This document shows positions 37,492 through 45,563 of a stretch of DNA of 64,000 bases, piece by piece. Both the position numbers and the translations under genes were made by a program. Position 1 is the first letter of the stretch, and each line of letters begins with the position of its first letter. Location: assembly GCF_017742215.1 (NCBI RefSeq), contig NZ_JAGHKP010000002.1:347050-411049 (forward strand), given 5' to 3'. This stretch comes from Chitinophaga chungangae (GTDB lineage: Bacteria; Bacteroidota; Bacteroidia; Chitinophagales; Chitinophagaceae). The notes beneath the pieces were generated by a model. It worked only from the letters and a program-made list of their open reading frames with translations, had not been told where the DNA came from and did no database searches.

Positions 37492-39258
37492 TCAGGCCGG
37501 GCTTTGGGTCTTCTGGAATTGCATCGTGTACAGTTTATGGTAATACCCTTCCATCCGCAGCAGTTCCTCGTGCGTGCCCATTTCCCGGATCTCCCCTTTG
37601 TCCAGCACGATGATCTGGTCTGCCTTGCTGATCGTGCTCAGCCGGTGGGCGATCACGATGGCCGTGCGCCCGGCGATCAGTTTGTCTATCGCATGCTGGA
37701 TCAGCTGTTCCGATTCCGTGTCTACCGAAGAAGTGGCCTCGTCTAGGATCAGCACGGCCGGGTCGTACAGCAGCGCGCGGATAAATGAAATAAGCTGGCG
37801 CTGGCCGAGCGACAAAGTGCTGCCGCGCTCCATCACCGGGTAATCGTACCCGTCGGGCAATTGCAGTATAAAATCGTGCATGCCGATCAGTTTGGCCGCA
37901 TGTTCCACCTGTTCCCGCGAAATGGCGGGGTTGCGAAGGGTGATGTTGTCGTAAATGGAACCGGAGAACAGGAACACGTCCTGCAGCACCACCCCTATTT
38001 TGCTGCGCAGCGCAGCCAGCTGGTAATCCTGCAAAGGCACGCCGTCTATTGCGATGCGGCCTTTCTGTATTTCGTACAGCCGGTTCAGGATGCTGATGAT
38101 GGTGGTTTTCCCGGAACCGGTATGCCCTACCAGCGCGATGGTCTGCCCCGGCTTCGCATGGAAGGAAATGTCTTTTAACACGTAACGCTCGTCTGTATAG
38201 GCAAACCATACGTTCTCGAACAAAATGTCCCCTTTCATGCCCGCCGCGCCCCGCGTGCCATGGTCCGGCATATAATCCTGGCTGTCCAGCACCTTGAACA
38301 CGCGCTCGCTGGCCACCATGCCCATTTGCAGGGTGTTGAACTTGTCCGCCAGGATGCGCAGCGGCCTGAACAGCATGTTGAGGTACATGATGAACGCGAT
38401 CATGACGCCTTGCGTCACTTCGTAATTCAATACTTTATTGGCGCCCCACCACACCATGAGCCCCAGCGAAATGGCGAGGATGATTTCCACCACGGGAAAA
38501 AACACGGAATAAGCAAAGATGGCGTCGATATTGGCTTTGCGGTGGTCTTTGTTGATCGTCCTGAATTTGCCGAACTCCCTGTTCTCCGCGGAAAATGCCT
38601 GCACTACCAGCATGCCGGTGATATGTTCCTGCACAAAAGCGTTTAAAGCCGCCACTGCGTTGCGCACGCGGTGGAAGGATTTGTTCACCGCTTCCTTGAA
38701 CCAGTACGTGGCGAGTATCAGCACGGGGAAAGGGGAAAGACTGATGAGCGTGAGCCGCCAGTCTTCATACACCATCACGCCCAGGATCGCCAGTATCATC
38801 AGCACATCGGCCACGATGGAGATAATGCCTTCGGAAAATATGTCGTTGATGGCTTCGATGTCGTTGATGGTGCGCGTGGTAAGGGTGCCGATCGGAGTTT
38901 TGTCGAAGAAGGAAAGGTTGAGCCGCGTCACCTTGCGGTACACCGCCACCCGCAGGTCTTTGATCACGGATTGCCCCAGCCAGTTGGTGATGTAGGAAAA
39001 AAAGAACCGTACGCCGGTTTCGATCACCAGCATGATAACCTGTATGACGGTAACGATCACCAGCATCTGCATCCACTGGTTGGAGATATATTTATCTACG
39101 GTAAGCTGTATGAGGTACGGCCGCACGGGGCTGAGCAACGCCAGCAGCACCGTGAGGAACATGGAGATGTAAAAATAGCGCTTGTAAGGCGCCGCAAAAG
39201 AAAATACCCTGTTCAGCAGGCTGAAATCAAATACACGTTTGGCCTTTCCGTTGTTCAT
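37492..39258 (-). CDS. ABC exporter, MsbA-like half transporter
   Basis: A 588-residue exporter with an N-terminal six-helix membrane domain (about 20-320) and a C-terminal ATPase. Walker A GHTGSGKTT contains Lys384, the Q-loop is VVLQDVFLFSG, the signature is LSLGQRQ (the usual second Gly replaced by Leu), Walker B is AVLILDEATSSVD, and the H-loop His is in VIAHRLSTI. It resembles lipid A flippase MsbA and multidrug half transporters, which act as homodimers; the substrate cannot be told. It lies between the caspase-like gene and the DUF3857 gene on the same strand, with a terminator upstream at 39291-39317. Confidence 0.9.
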   Translation of the reverse strand: MNNGKAKRVFDFSLLNRVFSFAAPYKRYFYISMFLTVLLALLSPVRPYLIQLTVDKYISNQWMQMLVIVTVIQVIMLVIETGVRFFFSYITNWLGQSVIKDLRVAVYRKVTRLNLSFFDKTPIGTLTTRTINDIEAINDIFSEGIISIVADVLMILAILGVMVYEDWRLTLISLSPFPVLILATYWFKEAVNKSFHRVRNAVAALNAFVQEHITGMLVVQAFSAENREFGKFRTINKDHRKANIDAIFAYSVFFPVVEIILAISLGLMVWWGANKVLNYEVTQGVMIAFIMYLNMLFRPLRILADKFNTLQMGMVASERVFKVLDSQDYMPDHGTRGAAGMKGDILFENVWFAYTDERYVLKDISFHAKPGQTIALVGHTGSGKTTIISILNRLYEIQKGRIAIDGVPLQDYQLAALRSKIGVVLQDVFLFSGSIYDNITLRNPAISREQVEHAAKLIGMHDFILQLPDGYDYPVMERGSTLSLGQRQLISFIRALLYDPAVLILDEATSSVDTESEQLIQHAIDKLIAGRTAIVIAHRLSTISKADQIIVLDKGEIREMGTHEELLRMEGYYHKLYTMQFQKTQSPA

Positions 39259-39290
39259 TCAGTAAAAATAAAGGGATAATCCCAGAATGC

Positions 39291-39317
39291 AAAAAGGGAG
39301 CGGCTGCTCCCTTTTTT
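39291..39317. terminator. Terminator between the caspase-like gene and the ABC exporter
   Basis: Stem aaaaagggagc/gctccctttttt with the 4-nt loop ggct. On the minus strand it follows the caspase-like gene's stop at 39331. Confidence 0.85.
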
Positions 39318-39330
39318 AAATATTTGTGAA

Positions 39331-41517
39331 TCAGTTTTCGTCTTTCATCACCTGGCGGTATGCCTTGATAAAAATGGCCCCGAGGTTCTTGTGCGGCGGC
39401 ACATAGTCGTCGAACAGCGGTTTGTTGGCCGGTTCCGCCGAGAATTTTTTGCTGAGGCCCGCCCACATGTGCACCCAGTCTACATTTTTCCCGCCGCGCA
39501 CCAGGTCTTCCAGGCTGCGGATGATGGGCTCGTTCACCCAGCGGGTGCCCACCTGTTTGGAGGAAATAATGTGCGCTTCGGGTGCTTTTTCCAGCACGGT
39601 GGCCAGGTTGTGATAACCGCCGCAGCTGCCGAGTATCACGATGCGCGCGGTGCTCTGCAGGTTGTCGAGCGTCGTGTTTACATGGTAGCTGTGCCCGCGG
39701 TGGATGAATATGGTGGGATGAATGTCTTTTTCATCGAGGTATTCCGCCAGTTTTTCGATGGCGGTCTTATCTTCCGGCTCGTCCAGCGGGTTATTGGCGA
39801 AAATGGTGGTGGGCTTGCCTTTCACGGAGGTGATGGTGGTCCAGTACTTGTTTTTGTTCACGTCCCACTCGCTGCGGGGGAAGTTGCCCATAAAGCTGGC
39901 GTAGGAGCTCACCCCGTCTTCGTCCCCGTAAAAGAATACCTGCTGGTATACGCGGCCGCTGTCGCTGGGCAGGTCTTTAAACTCCACGTAATTGATCGGC
40001 GGCAGTTTGAGTTTGGCGCTCATGTCGCTGGCCCAGCTGGAATCGCCGCCCGCGCCTTCGTCGGTGAAAATGCTGTTAAGCAGTTCGTAGATGGTCATGC
40101 CGCGTTTGTCTTTTTTCCCGGTCACGAACACGAGGTTTTTGCGCACTTCGGTGCGTAAAAAGTCGAGCAGTTTGGGGTCGCGGATGGAGCCAAAGGAATT
40201 GGCCACGTCCACGGCGTCTTCCAGGTCTTCCGTTTTTTCCAGGCTGCGTACGAATTTCACCATCAGGTAGTTGGCGTTCTCCGGGTCCATGGATTTAAGG
40301 AAATGGTCCAGGGTGTTGAAGCCCGCGGCCATGGCGATGAATTTCTTGAAACGGTCGAAGCTTACGAGCATCAGCAGGCTGTCTCCCCGCGAAGGTTTCA
40401 TACGCAGCATCATCTGGTCGTACAGGCCGTTTTTGGCGGCATTGGTATAACTGGAGGTATACAGCTCTTCCTGCCCGTTGATGATGAGGTAATACAGTTC
40501 TTCCGGCGTAAAGTCTTTTACCACGCGGAAACGCACGGTATGGCTCTCGTCGTGCAGGTCGTTGATCTCACGGATATAACGGAGCGATTTGGCTTTCATG
40601 TTTTCCTGCATCGACTTAAGGCCCAGCGGGTTCTCCCCGTTGGCTTTGCGTTTCTGCAGCACGATGGACGCTTTTACCATCTGGCGGAAATACTGGTCGT
40701 CGTCGCTGACGGATGCTTCCAGTTCGCTGATGGTGGTTTTCCCGTCAAGCAGCTGGTCGATAAAGGGCATGAGCTTGGTGCTCTGGTTCGACCGGCCGAT
40801 CTGCACGATCTGCTGCACCAGCGGGTCCTGGTTGCGGCGGATGGCCGATGCCGTGGGCGTGTACGATGTGGCGTAGGTCAATACCTGGTTGGGGTACTTT
40901 TTCGCCACGGCCGCCACTACCGAATCGGTTACCGGGTTATCGAGATAAGGCCCGAGTTTGGGCATGATGGTTTCGAGGTTCTTAAAAGCGTATTTGGCGA
41001 ACATTTCAGCGCGGGATTCCTTATAACCGGGATTGTCGCCGAAAGGCTCGATCATCCGCTCCCCCGCTTCGAAGCTTAGTTTTCTGGCGATGGGATAAAT
41101 ACTTTCCCCTTTGACGTCCGCATGCATCATGTCGCGGTAGGCATGCACCATGGCGGGCGCTTCTTCCGCGTCTATTCTTTTGAAGGCCCGTTTGGAATTG
41201 TAATCCTTGAGGGTTTGCTGCAGCCCGGAGAGGTATTTTACCTTGAGGCGGTGGTCCAGCGCGGTATCCAGCTCTATTTCGGTCTGGATATCGTCTACCT
41301 GTTTCAGCAGTGCGTTGGTGACCTGCAGGTTCATGCTTTCGTCGTCAGACACTTTTACGCGTTCGTCCAGCTTGCCGTCGAATTTGTCGGCAGCAGTCTG
41401 TTCTTTGTCGATATTGTCATGAAAGCCCTGCCGGCTGATGGGGATCTGTACTTTCTGGCCAAAGCTCCATCCACTGTAAACAATGCCTAATGCTATGATT
41501 AGTAATATTTTTCTCAT
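39331..41517 (-). CDS. Exported protein with a caspase-like (clan CD) C-terminal signature
   Basis: A 728-residue protein with a signal peptide (about residues 1-20, WSFGQK). Residues 21-480 are mainly helical and match no family I know. From about 535 there is an alpha/beta domain: a strand, then HRGHS (His606, His609), then LDNLQSTARIVILGSCGGYHN with Cys632, and then IISSKQVGTRWVN. A His at the end of one strand and a Cys after the next strand (LGSCGG), 23 residues apart, is the clan CD arrangement of caspases, CHAT and gingipains. This is inferred from the motif alone. It is followed by a terminator and has its own promoter. It sits next to, and divergent from, the PhoB-like regulator. Confidence 0.75.
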   Translation of the reverse strand: MRKILLIIALGIVYSGWSFGQKVQIPISRQGFHDNIDKEQTAADKFDGKLDERVKVSDDESMNLQVTNALLKQVDDIQTEIELDTALDHRLKVKYLSGLQQTLKDYNSKRAFKRIDAEEAPAMVHAYRDMMHADVKGESIYPIARKLSFEAGERMIEPFGDNPGYKESRAEMFAKYAFKNLETIMPKLGPYLDNPVTDSVVAAVAKKYPNQVLTYATSYTPTASAIRRNQDPLVQQIVQIGRSNQSTKLMPFIDQLLDGKTTISELEASVSDDDQYFRQMVKASIVLQKRKANGENPLGLKSMQENMKAKSLRYIREINDLHDESHTVRFRVVKDFTPEELYYLIINGQEELYTSSYTNAAKNGLYDQMMLRMKPSRGDSLLMLVSFDRFKKFIAMAAGFNTLDHFLKSMDPENANYLMVKFVRSLEKTEDLEDAVDVANSFGSIRDPKLLDFLRTEVRKNLVFVTGKKDKRGMTIYELLNSIFTDEGAGGDSSWASDMSAKLKLPPINYVEFKDLPSDSGRVYQQVFFYGDEDGVSSYASFMGNFPRSEWDVNKNKYWTTITSVKGKPTTIFANNPLDEPEDKTAIEKLAEYLDEKDIHPTIFIHRGHSYHVNTTLDNLQSTARIVILGSCGGYHNLATVLEKAPEAHIISSKQVGTRWVNEPIIRSLEDLVRGGKNVDWVHMWAGLSKKFSAEPANKPLFDDYVPPHKNLGAIFIKAYRQVMKDEN

Positions 41518-41545
41518 ATAAAATGATTACGCCTCCCGAATACTA

Positions 41546-41553
41546 CAAATTTA
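41546..41553 (-). promoter_or_regulatory. -7 promoter element (TAAATTTG) of the caspase-like gene
   Basis: Exact TAnnTTTG match 28 nt before the ATG at 41517. Confidence 0.6.
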
Positions 41554-41734
41554 CTACCAAATATTGCGAAAACACAATTCCGGGCAACTAATGCAAATTT
41601 ATTTTAATGCAAAAAATCATTCATATCAGGTCAGGAATGGCGAGTGCGGGGAATATGTATCTTTGCGGGCGGAGAGAGGGCCTGAATTAACAATTACATA
41701 ATGTTATCTTTTCATGAATGGGCGATATGCTGAT

Positions 41735-41742
41735 TAATTTTG
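41735..41742 (+). promoter_or_regulatory. -7 promoter element (TAATTTTG) of the PhoB-like regulator
   Basis: Exact TAnnTTTG match 21 nt before the ATG at 41764. A second exact match (TATCTTTG, 41658-41665) lies further upstream and could be an alternative promoter. Confidence 0.55.
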
Positions 41743-41763
41743 TGCCGTCTTAAAAACCAAATT

Positions 41764-42453
41764 ATGTTGATGGAACCTTCAGTAGCAGTAGGAAAAATCC
41801 TGGTAGTAGACGATGAGACGGATATTCTTGAGATCATCAGCTATAACCTGAAGAGCGCCGGGTACGATACCGTTACAGCGAAAGACGGGATTGAAGCGAT
41901 CCAGAAAGCGAAGATCTTCCGTCCGGACCTGATCATGCTGGATATCATGATGCCCAACAAAAATGGCATCGACACCTGCCGCGAGATCCGCAAGCTGCCT
42001 GAGTTCAAGGAAACCATGGTGCTTTTCCTCACCGCCCTCAACGACGAAAAAAGCGAGATAGAAGGGCTGAATATGGGGGCAGACGATTACATCGCCAAAC
42101 CCATCAAGCCGAAACTGCTCGTAAGCCGCATCAACGCCCTTTTCCGCAGGCTCAATAAAGTGGAAGAGCAGCAGATGCACCTGGGCGACCTGGTAATCGA
42201 CCGCGAAAAATTCACCGTAACATACAAAGGCGTGGAGATCATTCTCGCCAAAAAAGAATTCGAGCTGCTGCAGCTGCTCGCTTCCAAACCGGGCAGGGTA
42301 TTCCTCCGCAACGAGATCCTCAACCAGGTATGGGGCACCGAAGTGATCGTGGGAGACCGCACCATCGACGTGCATATCCGCAAGATCCGGCAGAAGCTGG
42401 GCGTAGACCTGATCACCACCGTTAAAGGCGTAGGCTATAAATTCGAACTGTAA
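41764..42453 (+). CDS. PhoB-like response regulator
   Basis: A 229-residue OmpR/PhoB-family transcription factor. Receiver domain with Asp16/Asp17, phospho-acceptor Asp60 (LIMLDIMMPNKNG) and the Lys in AKPIKPKLL; C-terminal winged helix with LAKKEFELLQLLASKPGRVFLRNEIL and TIDVHIRKIRQKLG, a close PhoB-like recognition segment. It lies 60 bp upstream of a PhoR-like kinase and at one edge of a set of phosphate-uptake genes, so I infer phosphate-starvation control. An in-frame TTG at 41740 overlaps the -7 element, so the ATG at 41764 is preferred; a second ATG follows two codons later. Confidence 0.88.
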   Translation: MLMEPSVAVGKILVVDDETDILEIISYNLKSAGYDTVTAKDGIEAIQKAKIFRPDLIMLDIMMPNKNGIDTCREIRKLPEFKETMVLFLTALNDEKSEIEGLNMGADDYIAKPIKPKLLVSRINALFRRLNKVEEQQMHLGDLVIDREKFTVTYKGVEIILAKKEFELLQLLASKPGRVFLRNEILNQVWGTEVIVGDRTIDVHIRKIRQKLGVDLITTVKGVGYKFEL

Positions 42454-42513
42454 CCCACCTGTATATCCCGCTCTCCTGTTCCATGCTTTGTGCGTGACCC
42501 CGGCTCGTGAATT

Positions 42514-43626
42514 ATGGCAAGTAAAAAATTTGGCTTAATTTCCCTTTATTACAAAAATTACTCACTCTGGAGTATGTTCAAAGCTAAGAACCTTTCGCCG
42601 CAGAAGCTGGCGGGCTTTACAGCGCTGGTGCTTTCCGCCATTATGGCCACAGGCTGCCTTATCATAGGCGCCTCCTACCGGGAAACCCTCATCGCTTTCG
42701 CCCTCACTTTCCTCGTGGCTTATTACCTGTACCTCTATACCCTGCAGAACTTCATCTACCGCAAGATCAAGCTCATCTACAAATTCATTTACCAAACGAA
42801 AGCCTCCAAACGGGAAGATTTTTTCAACAAAAACATCCTTCCGCTCAAAACGATCGACGAAGTAAGTGAAGACGTGGAAAAATGGGCTTCGCAGAAAAAA
42901 GAAGAGCTGGATAACCTGCGCCGCAACGAAGCCTTCCGCAAAGAGTTCCTGCTCAATCTTTCCCACGAGCTTAAAACGCCCATTTTCGCCGTGCAGGGCT
43001 ACATTCACACCCTGCTCGATGGCGCCATCGAAGATCCTTCGGTCAATAAAATGTTCCTTAAGAACGCCACCAAGAACATCGACCGCCTCTGCCGGCTGAT
43101 CGACGATCTCGACGAGATCTCCAAGCTCGAAAGCGGTGAAATGACCATCAACAAAGAGCTTTTCGTGATACAGGACCTCGTGAAGGACGTGTTCGACACG
43201 CTCAGCATCAAGGCCAAACAGAAAGACATCAAGTTCAGCATCAAAAAAGGCTGCGAAGCGCCCGTGCATGTAAATGCCGATAAGGAAAAGATCCGCCAGG
43301 TGCTGATCAACCTCATCGAAAACTCCGTGAAATACGGCAAGCAGGACGGGCAGACCATCGCCAGCATTTATAACATGGACGGCAAACGCGTGCTGGTGGA
43401 GATCTCAGACACGGGCATCGGCATGGCGGAAGAACATCTTCCCCGCGTGTTCGAGCGTTTTTACCGCACGGATCGCGCGCGCAGCCGCGACATCGGCGGC
43501 ACCGGCCTGGGCCTCGCCATCGTTAAACATATCGTGGAAGCGCACGAGCAGACCATCAACGTGCGCAGCAAAATAGAAGTGGGCTCCACCTTCGGTTTCA
43601 CCCTCGAGCTCGGCCGCGATACCTGA
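42514..43626 (+). CDS. PhoR-like sensor histidine kinase
   Basis: A 370-residue membrane kinase. Two hydrophobic segments (about 33-54 and 56-76) with almost no periplasmic loop, a linker, then HisKA with phospho-acceptor His151 in LLNLSHELKTPIFAVQGY, and an HATPase_c domain with the N box LINLIENSVKYG, G1 DTGIGM and G2 GGTGLGLAIVKHI. The lack of a periplasmic sensor domain is typical of PhoR, which senses phosphate status through the transporter and PhoU. It directly follows the PhoB-like gene. An ATG at 42574 (residue 21) is a possible alternative start. Confidence 0.88.
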   Translation: MASKKFGLISLYYKNYSLWSMFKAKNLSPQKLAGFTALVLSAIMATGCLIIGASYRETLIAFALTFLVAYYLYLYTLQNFIYRKIKLIYKFIYQTKASKREDFFNKNILPLKTIDEVSEDVEKWASQKKEELDNLRRNEAFRKEFLLNLSHELKTPIFAVQGYIHTLLDGAIEDPSVNKMFLKNATKNIDRLCRLIDDLDEISKLESGEMTINKELFVIQDLVKDVFDTLSIKAKQKDIKFSIKKGCEAPVHVNADKEKIRQVLINLIENSVKYGKQDGQTIASIYNMDGKRVLVEISDTGIGMAEEHLPRVFERFYRTDRARSRDIGGTGLGLAIVKHIVEAHEQTINVRSKIEVGSTFGFTLELGRDT

Positions 43627-43716
43627 CCCGAAACTTAACATTGGAATTGTAACCTTTCATTTTTCTTCCCGTTTTACAGGCGGTTTAAAACTATTATCCC
43701 CTATAAACTACCTGTA

Positions 43717-44139
43717 ATGAAACATGCTTATCTCCTGCTGCTCGCAGCCGGGCTTTTCGCCGCATCCTGCAAAAAAGAAAACACGGACGTTGCAGTGCCT
43801 CACAGACCACCGGAAACGCTTGAAGAAAAAGCCAAAGGCACCGGTTTTTCGCTCACGGGCGGTTATTGGGTGATCACGCCCTCGATCATGCGTCACGACC
43901 AGATCGGCTATGGCCCGGACGCTTATGCTTTCCCCACGGACAGTACTTATGGAAGATTAATGCTCGGCGATATCGGCGAATCCGGTAAATATAAAGCGGT
44001 GGCCCAAAGCGGCACCGCGACGGTAACGTTCGAAATGGCGCCGGAGCGCAGCGACCGGCGTTATTACCTGCTGATAGAAAAGATTTCCTACCGTTACATC
44101 CGGGTCAACGGGTTGAACTTTTTCAGGAAGGAACGTTAA
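43717..44139 (+). CDS. Small lipoprotein of unknown function
   Basis: A 140-residue protein with a lipoprotein signal peptide: hydrophobic LLLLAAGLFAASC with the lipidation Cys at residue 18. The mature part has GFSLTGGYWVITPSIMRHDQIGYG and alternating strands that suggest a small beta fold. I recognise no family. It lies 90 bp after the PhoR-like gene on the same strand and may be cotranscribed. Its stop overlaps the convergent porin gene's stop by 4 bp. Confidence 0.75.
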   Translation: MKHAYLLLLAAGLFAASCKKENTDVAVPHRPPETLEEKAKGTGFSLTGGYWVITPSIMRHDQIGYGPDAYAFPTDSTYGRLMLGDIGESGKYKAVAQSGTATVTFEMAPERSDRRYYLLIEKISYRYIRVNGLNFFRKER

Positions 44140-45473
44140 AAACTGTATTGCAGCCTGGCGGTGAACACGTTGTCGTCCACATCATCTTCAAACCCTTCTA
44201 TGCCGGTGGATTCGTTCCATACGCGGTCGAACCAGAAAGTGGCCTTCATGTTTTCGTTGAAATAATACACATACCCGAAACCGAAGGTATCGTAACGGAT
44301 ATCGGCCATGGAAAGATGCGTGGTTAACGGGTTGGACAACTGTTTTCCTTTTACGTCGGTATTGGGGTCGTACCAGTCGTACTTCAGCCCCAGCTGGTGT
44401 TTTTCGCTGCCAAGGTGTTGCAGGAAGGTGAAGTATGCCCCGTCGAAGTTACGGATGTATAAAGGCGCAAAACCCGCGGGCGTAACGGGGATCACGCCGG
44501 GCGTTTCGCTGCGCTCGCGCGTGGCGGTTTGTATGCCGCGGATATATTCTCCCCTGAATTGCGTTGAGCCTTCCCTGTTAGGGATCACGAATTGCGCGTC
44601 TGCGCCGTAATAATGACGCGGAGCGATCTTGCCGATATTGGTCACGGCCGAATCCACCGTAAAGTCCGGATGGCCGTTAACCGCTTGACCCATCGTGTAA
44701 ATTTCTTTGGTAAACTGTTCCATGCCGCCGTAAAGAATGCTTGCGCCGGCAGACAGCAGCCAGCCCTGGCGGTTGATGCGCCTGGGTTTCATGGCTACGC
44801 GGGCGATGAGGTCTTTATTGCTGTCGAAATCCGCCGGTCCGGAAAGGCCCTGCCCGTTGAACAGGCCCACGTCTATTTTCAGCGAATGCAGCGGATGCGC
44901 TTTGTCTCTCGGCTCAAAAGTGAGCATCGCGCCCATGTCGCGCTCGCTTTTCATCAATATCTGCGACATGCGGCCGCGTTCGGGCGCTTCGCGGTCGCTG
45001 GAAGAAAGGTTCACTTCATAGCCGAACGGCCGCGCGAACATACCCATCGTAAGCGCCGCAACGTCCCAGCGGCCATCGAACACGCGGCCCCAGAAATCGC
45101 GGATGTTCACGCCGCGCTCCGTGCCGTCGAACTGGAATACGAACTGTACGGTTGGAAGATTTCTTTTGTTGTAATGCGCGTAGTCGAACTTCACCCGGCC
45201 ACGACGGAGCATGAAGCGGTTATTGCTGTTGCCCGTAAAGTTGCCGCCGGAATAAGTTTCGATGCCTTTGCCGGACGCATACTGGAACTGCGGCTGCATA
45301 TAGCCGCTGATGCGGAGGGCGTCGTAATGTTTGTACATGGAGATCATTCCCCTGCCCAGCCTGGTAGTGGTGTCGATCATGTCCATCAGGAATTGTGCTT
45401 TGGACGCGAACGAACTAAACATTAAAATTCCGATCAATATTACCTTCCGGGCGGTGGTCTTCCTGTTTCTCAT
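44136..45473 (-). CDS. Phosphate-selective porin O/P family protein
   Basis: A 445-residue outer-membrane porin. Signal peptide about residues 1-27 (MRNRKTTARK, then a hydrophobic stretch ending ASKAQ). The mature protein opens with SGYMQPQFQYASGKG, followed by RRGRVKFDYAHYNKRNLPTVQFVFQFDGTERG and continues as amphipathic strands to LQYSF, with a terminal Phe. This is the Porin_O_P pattern (PF07396) of OprO/OprP, which pass phosphate and polyphosphate. The location beside phoBR-like genes fits. The ATG at 45473 was chosen because it gives the positively charged signal start; it lies only 6 nt after a -7 element. Confidence 0.88.
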   Translation of the reverse strand: MRNRKTTARKVILIGILMFSSFASKAQFLMDMIDTTTRLGRGMISMYKHYDALRISGYMQPQFQYASGKGIETYSGGNFTGNSNNRFMLRRGRVKFDYAHYNKRNLPTVQFVFQFDGTERGVNIRDFWGRVFDGRWDVAALTMGMFARPFGYEVNLSSSDREAPERGRMSQILMKSERDMGAMLTFEPRDKAHPLHSLKIDVGLFNGQGLSGPADFDSNKDLIARVAMKPRRINRQGWLLSAGASILYGGMEQFTKEIYTMGQAVNGHPDFTVDSAVTNIGKIAPRHYYGADAQFVIPNREGSTQFRGEYIRGIQTATRERSETPGVIPVTPAGFAPLYIRNFDGAYFTFLQHLGSEKHQLGLKYDWYDPNTDVKGKQLSNPLTTHLSMADIRYDTFGFGYVYYFNENMKATFWFDRVWNESTGIEGFEDDVDDNVFTARLQYSF

Positions 45474-45479
45474 ACCGCG

Positions 45480-45487
45480 CAAAAATA
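45480..45487 (-). promoter_or_regulatory. -7 promoter element (TATTTTTG) of the porin gene
   Basis: Exact TAnnTTTG match ending 6 nt before the ATG at 45473, so transcription would begin at or next to the start codon. TTTG lies at about -33. Confidence 0.55.
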
Positions 45488-45502
45488 GCAAATGCGCGTT
45501 TC

Positions 45503-45533
45503 AAACAAAAACGCCCCGACTTTCGTCGGGGCG
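45503..45533 (-). terminator. Terminator of the beta-helix lipoprotein gene
   Basis: Perfect 9-bp stem cgccccgac/gtcggggcg (45512-45520 with 45525-45533). On the minus strand a T-rich tract follows. Confidence 0.85.
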
Positions 45534-45563
45534 CGCGTTAATTATAATCGACAGATGAAATGA

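Noticed and set aside
41686-41703. Possible Pho-box-like units upstream of the PhoB-like gene (ATTAACA and CATAATG, 11 bp apart)
   Set aside because: Only two units, the second poor, and no further unit in phase; too weak to claim autoregulation.
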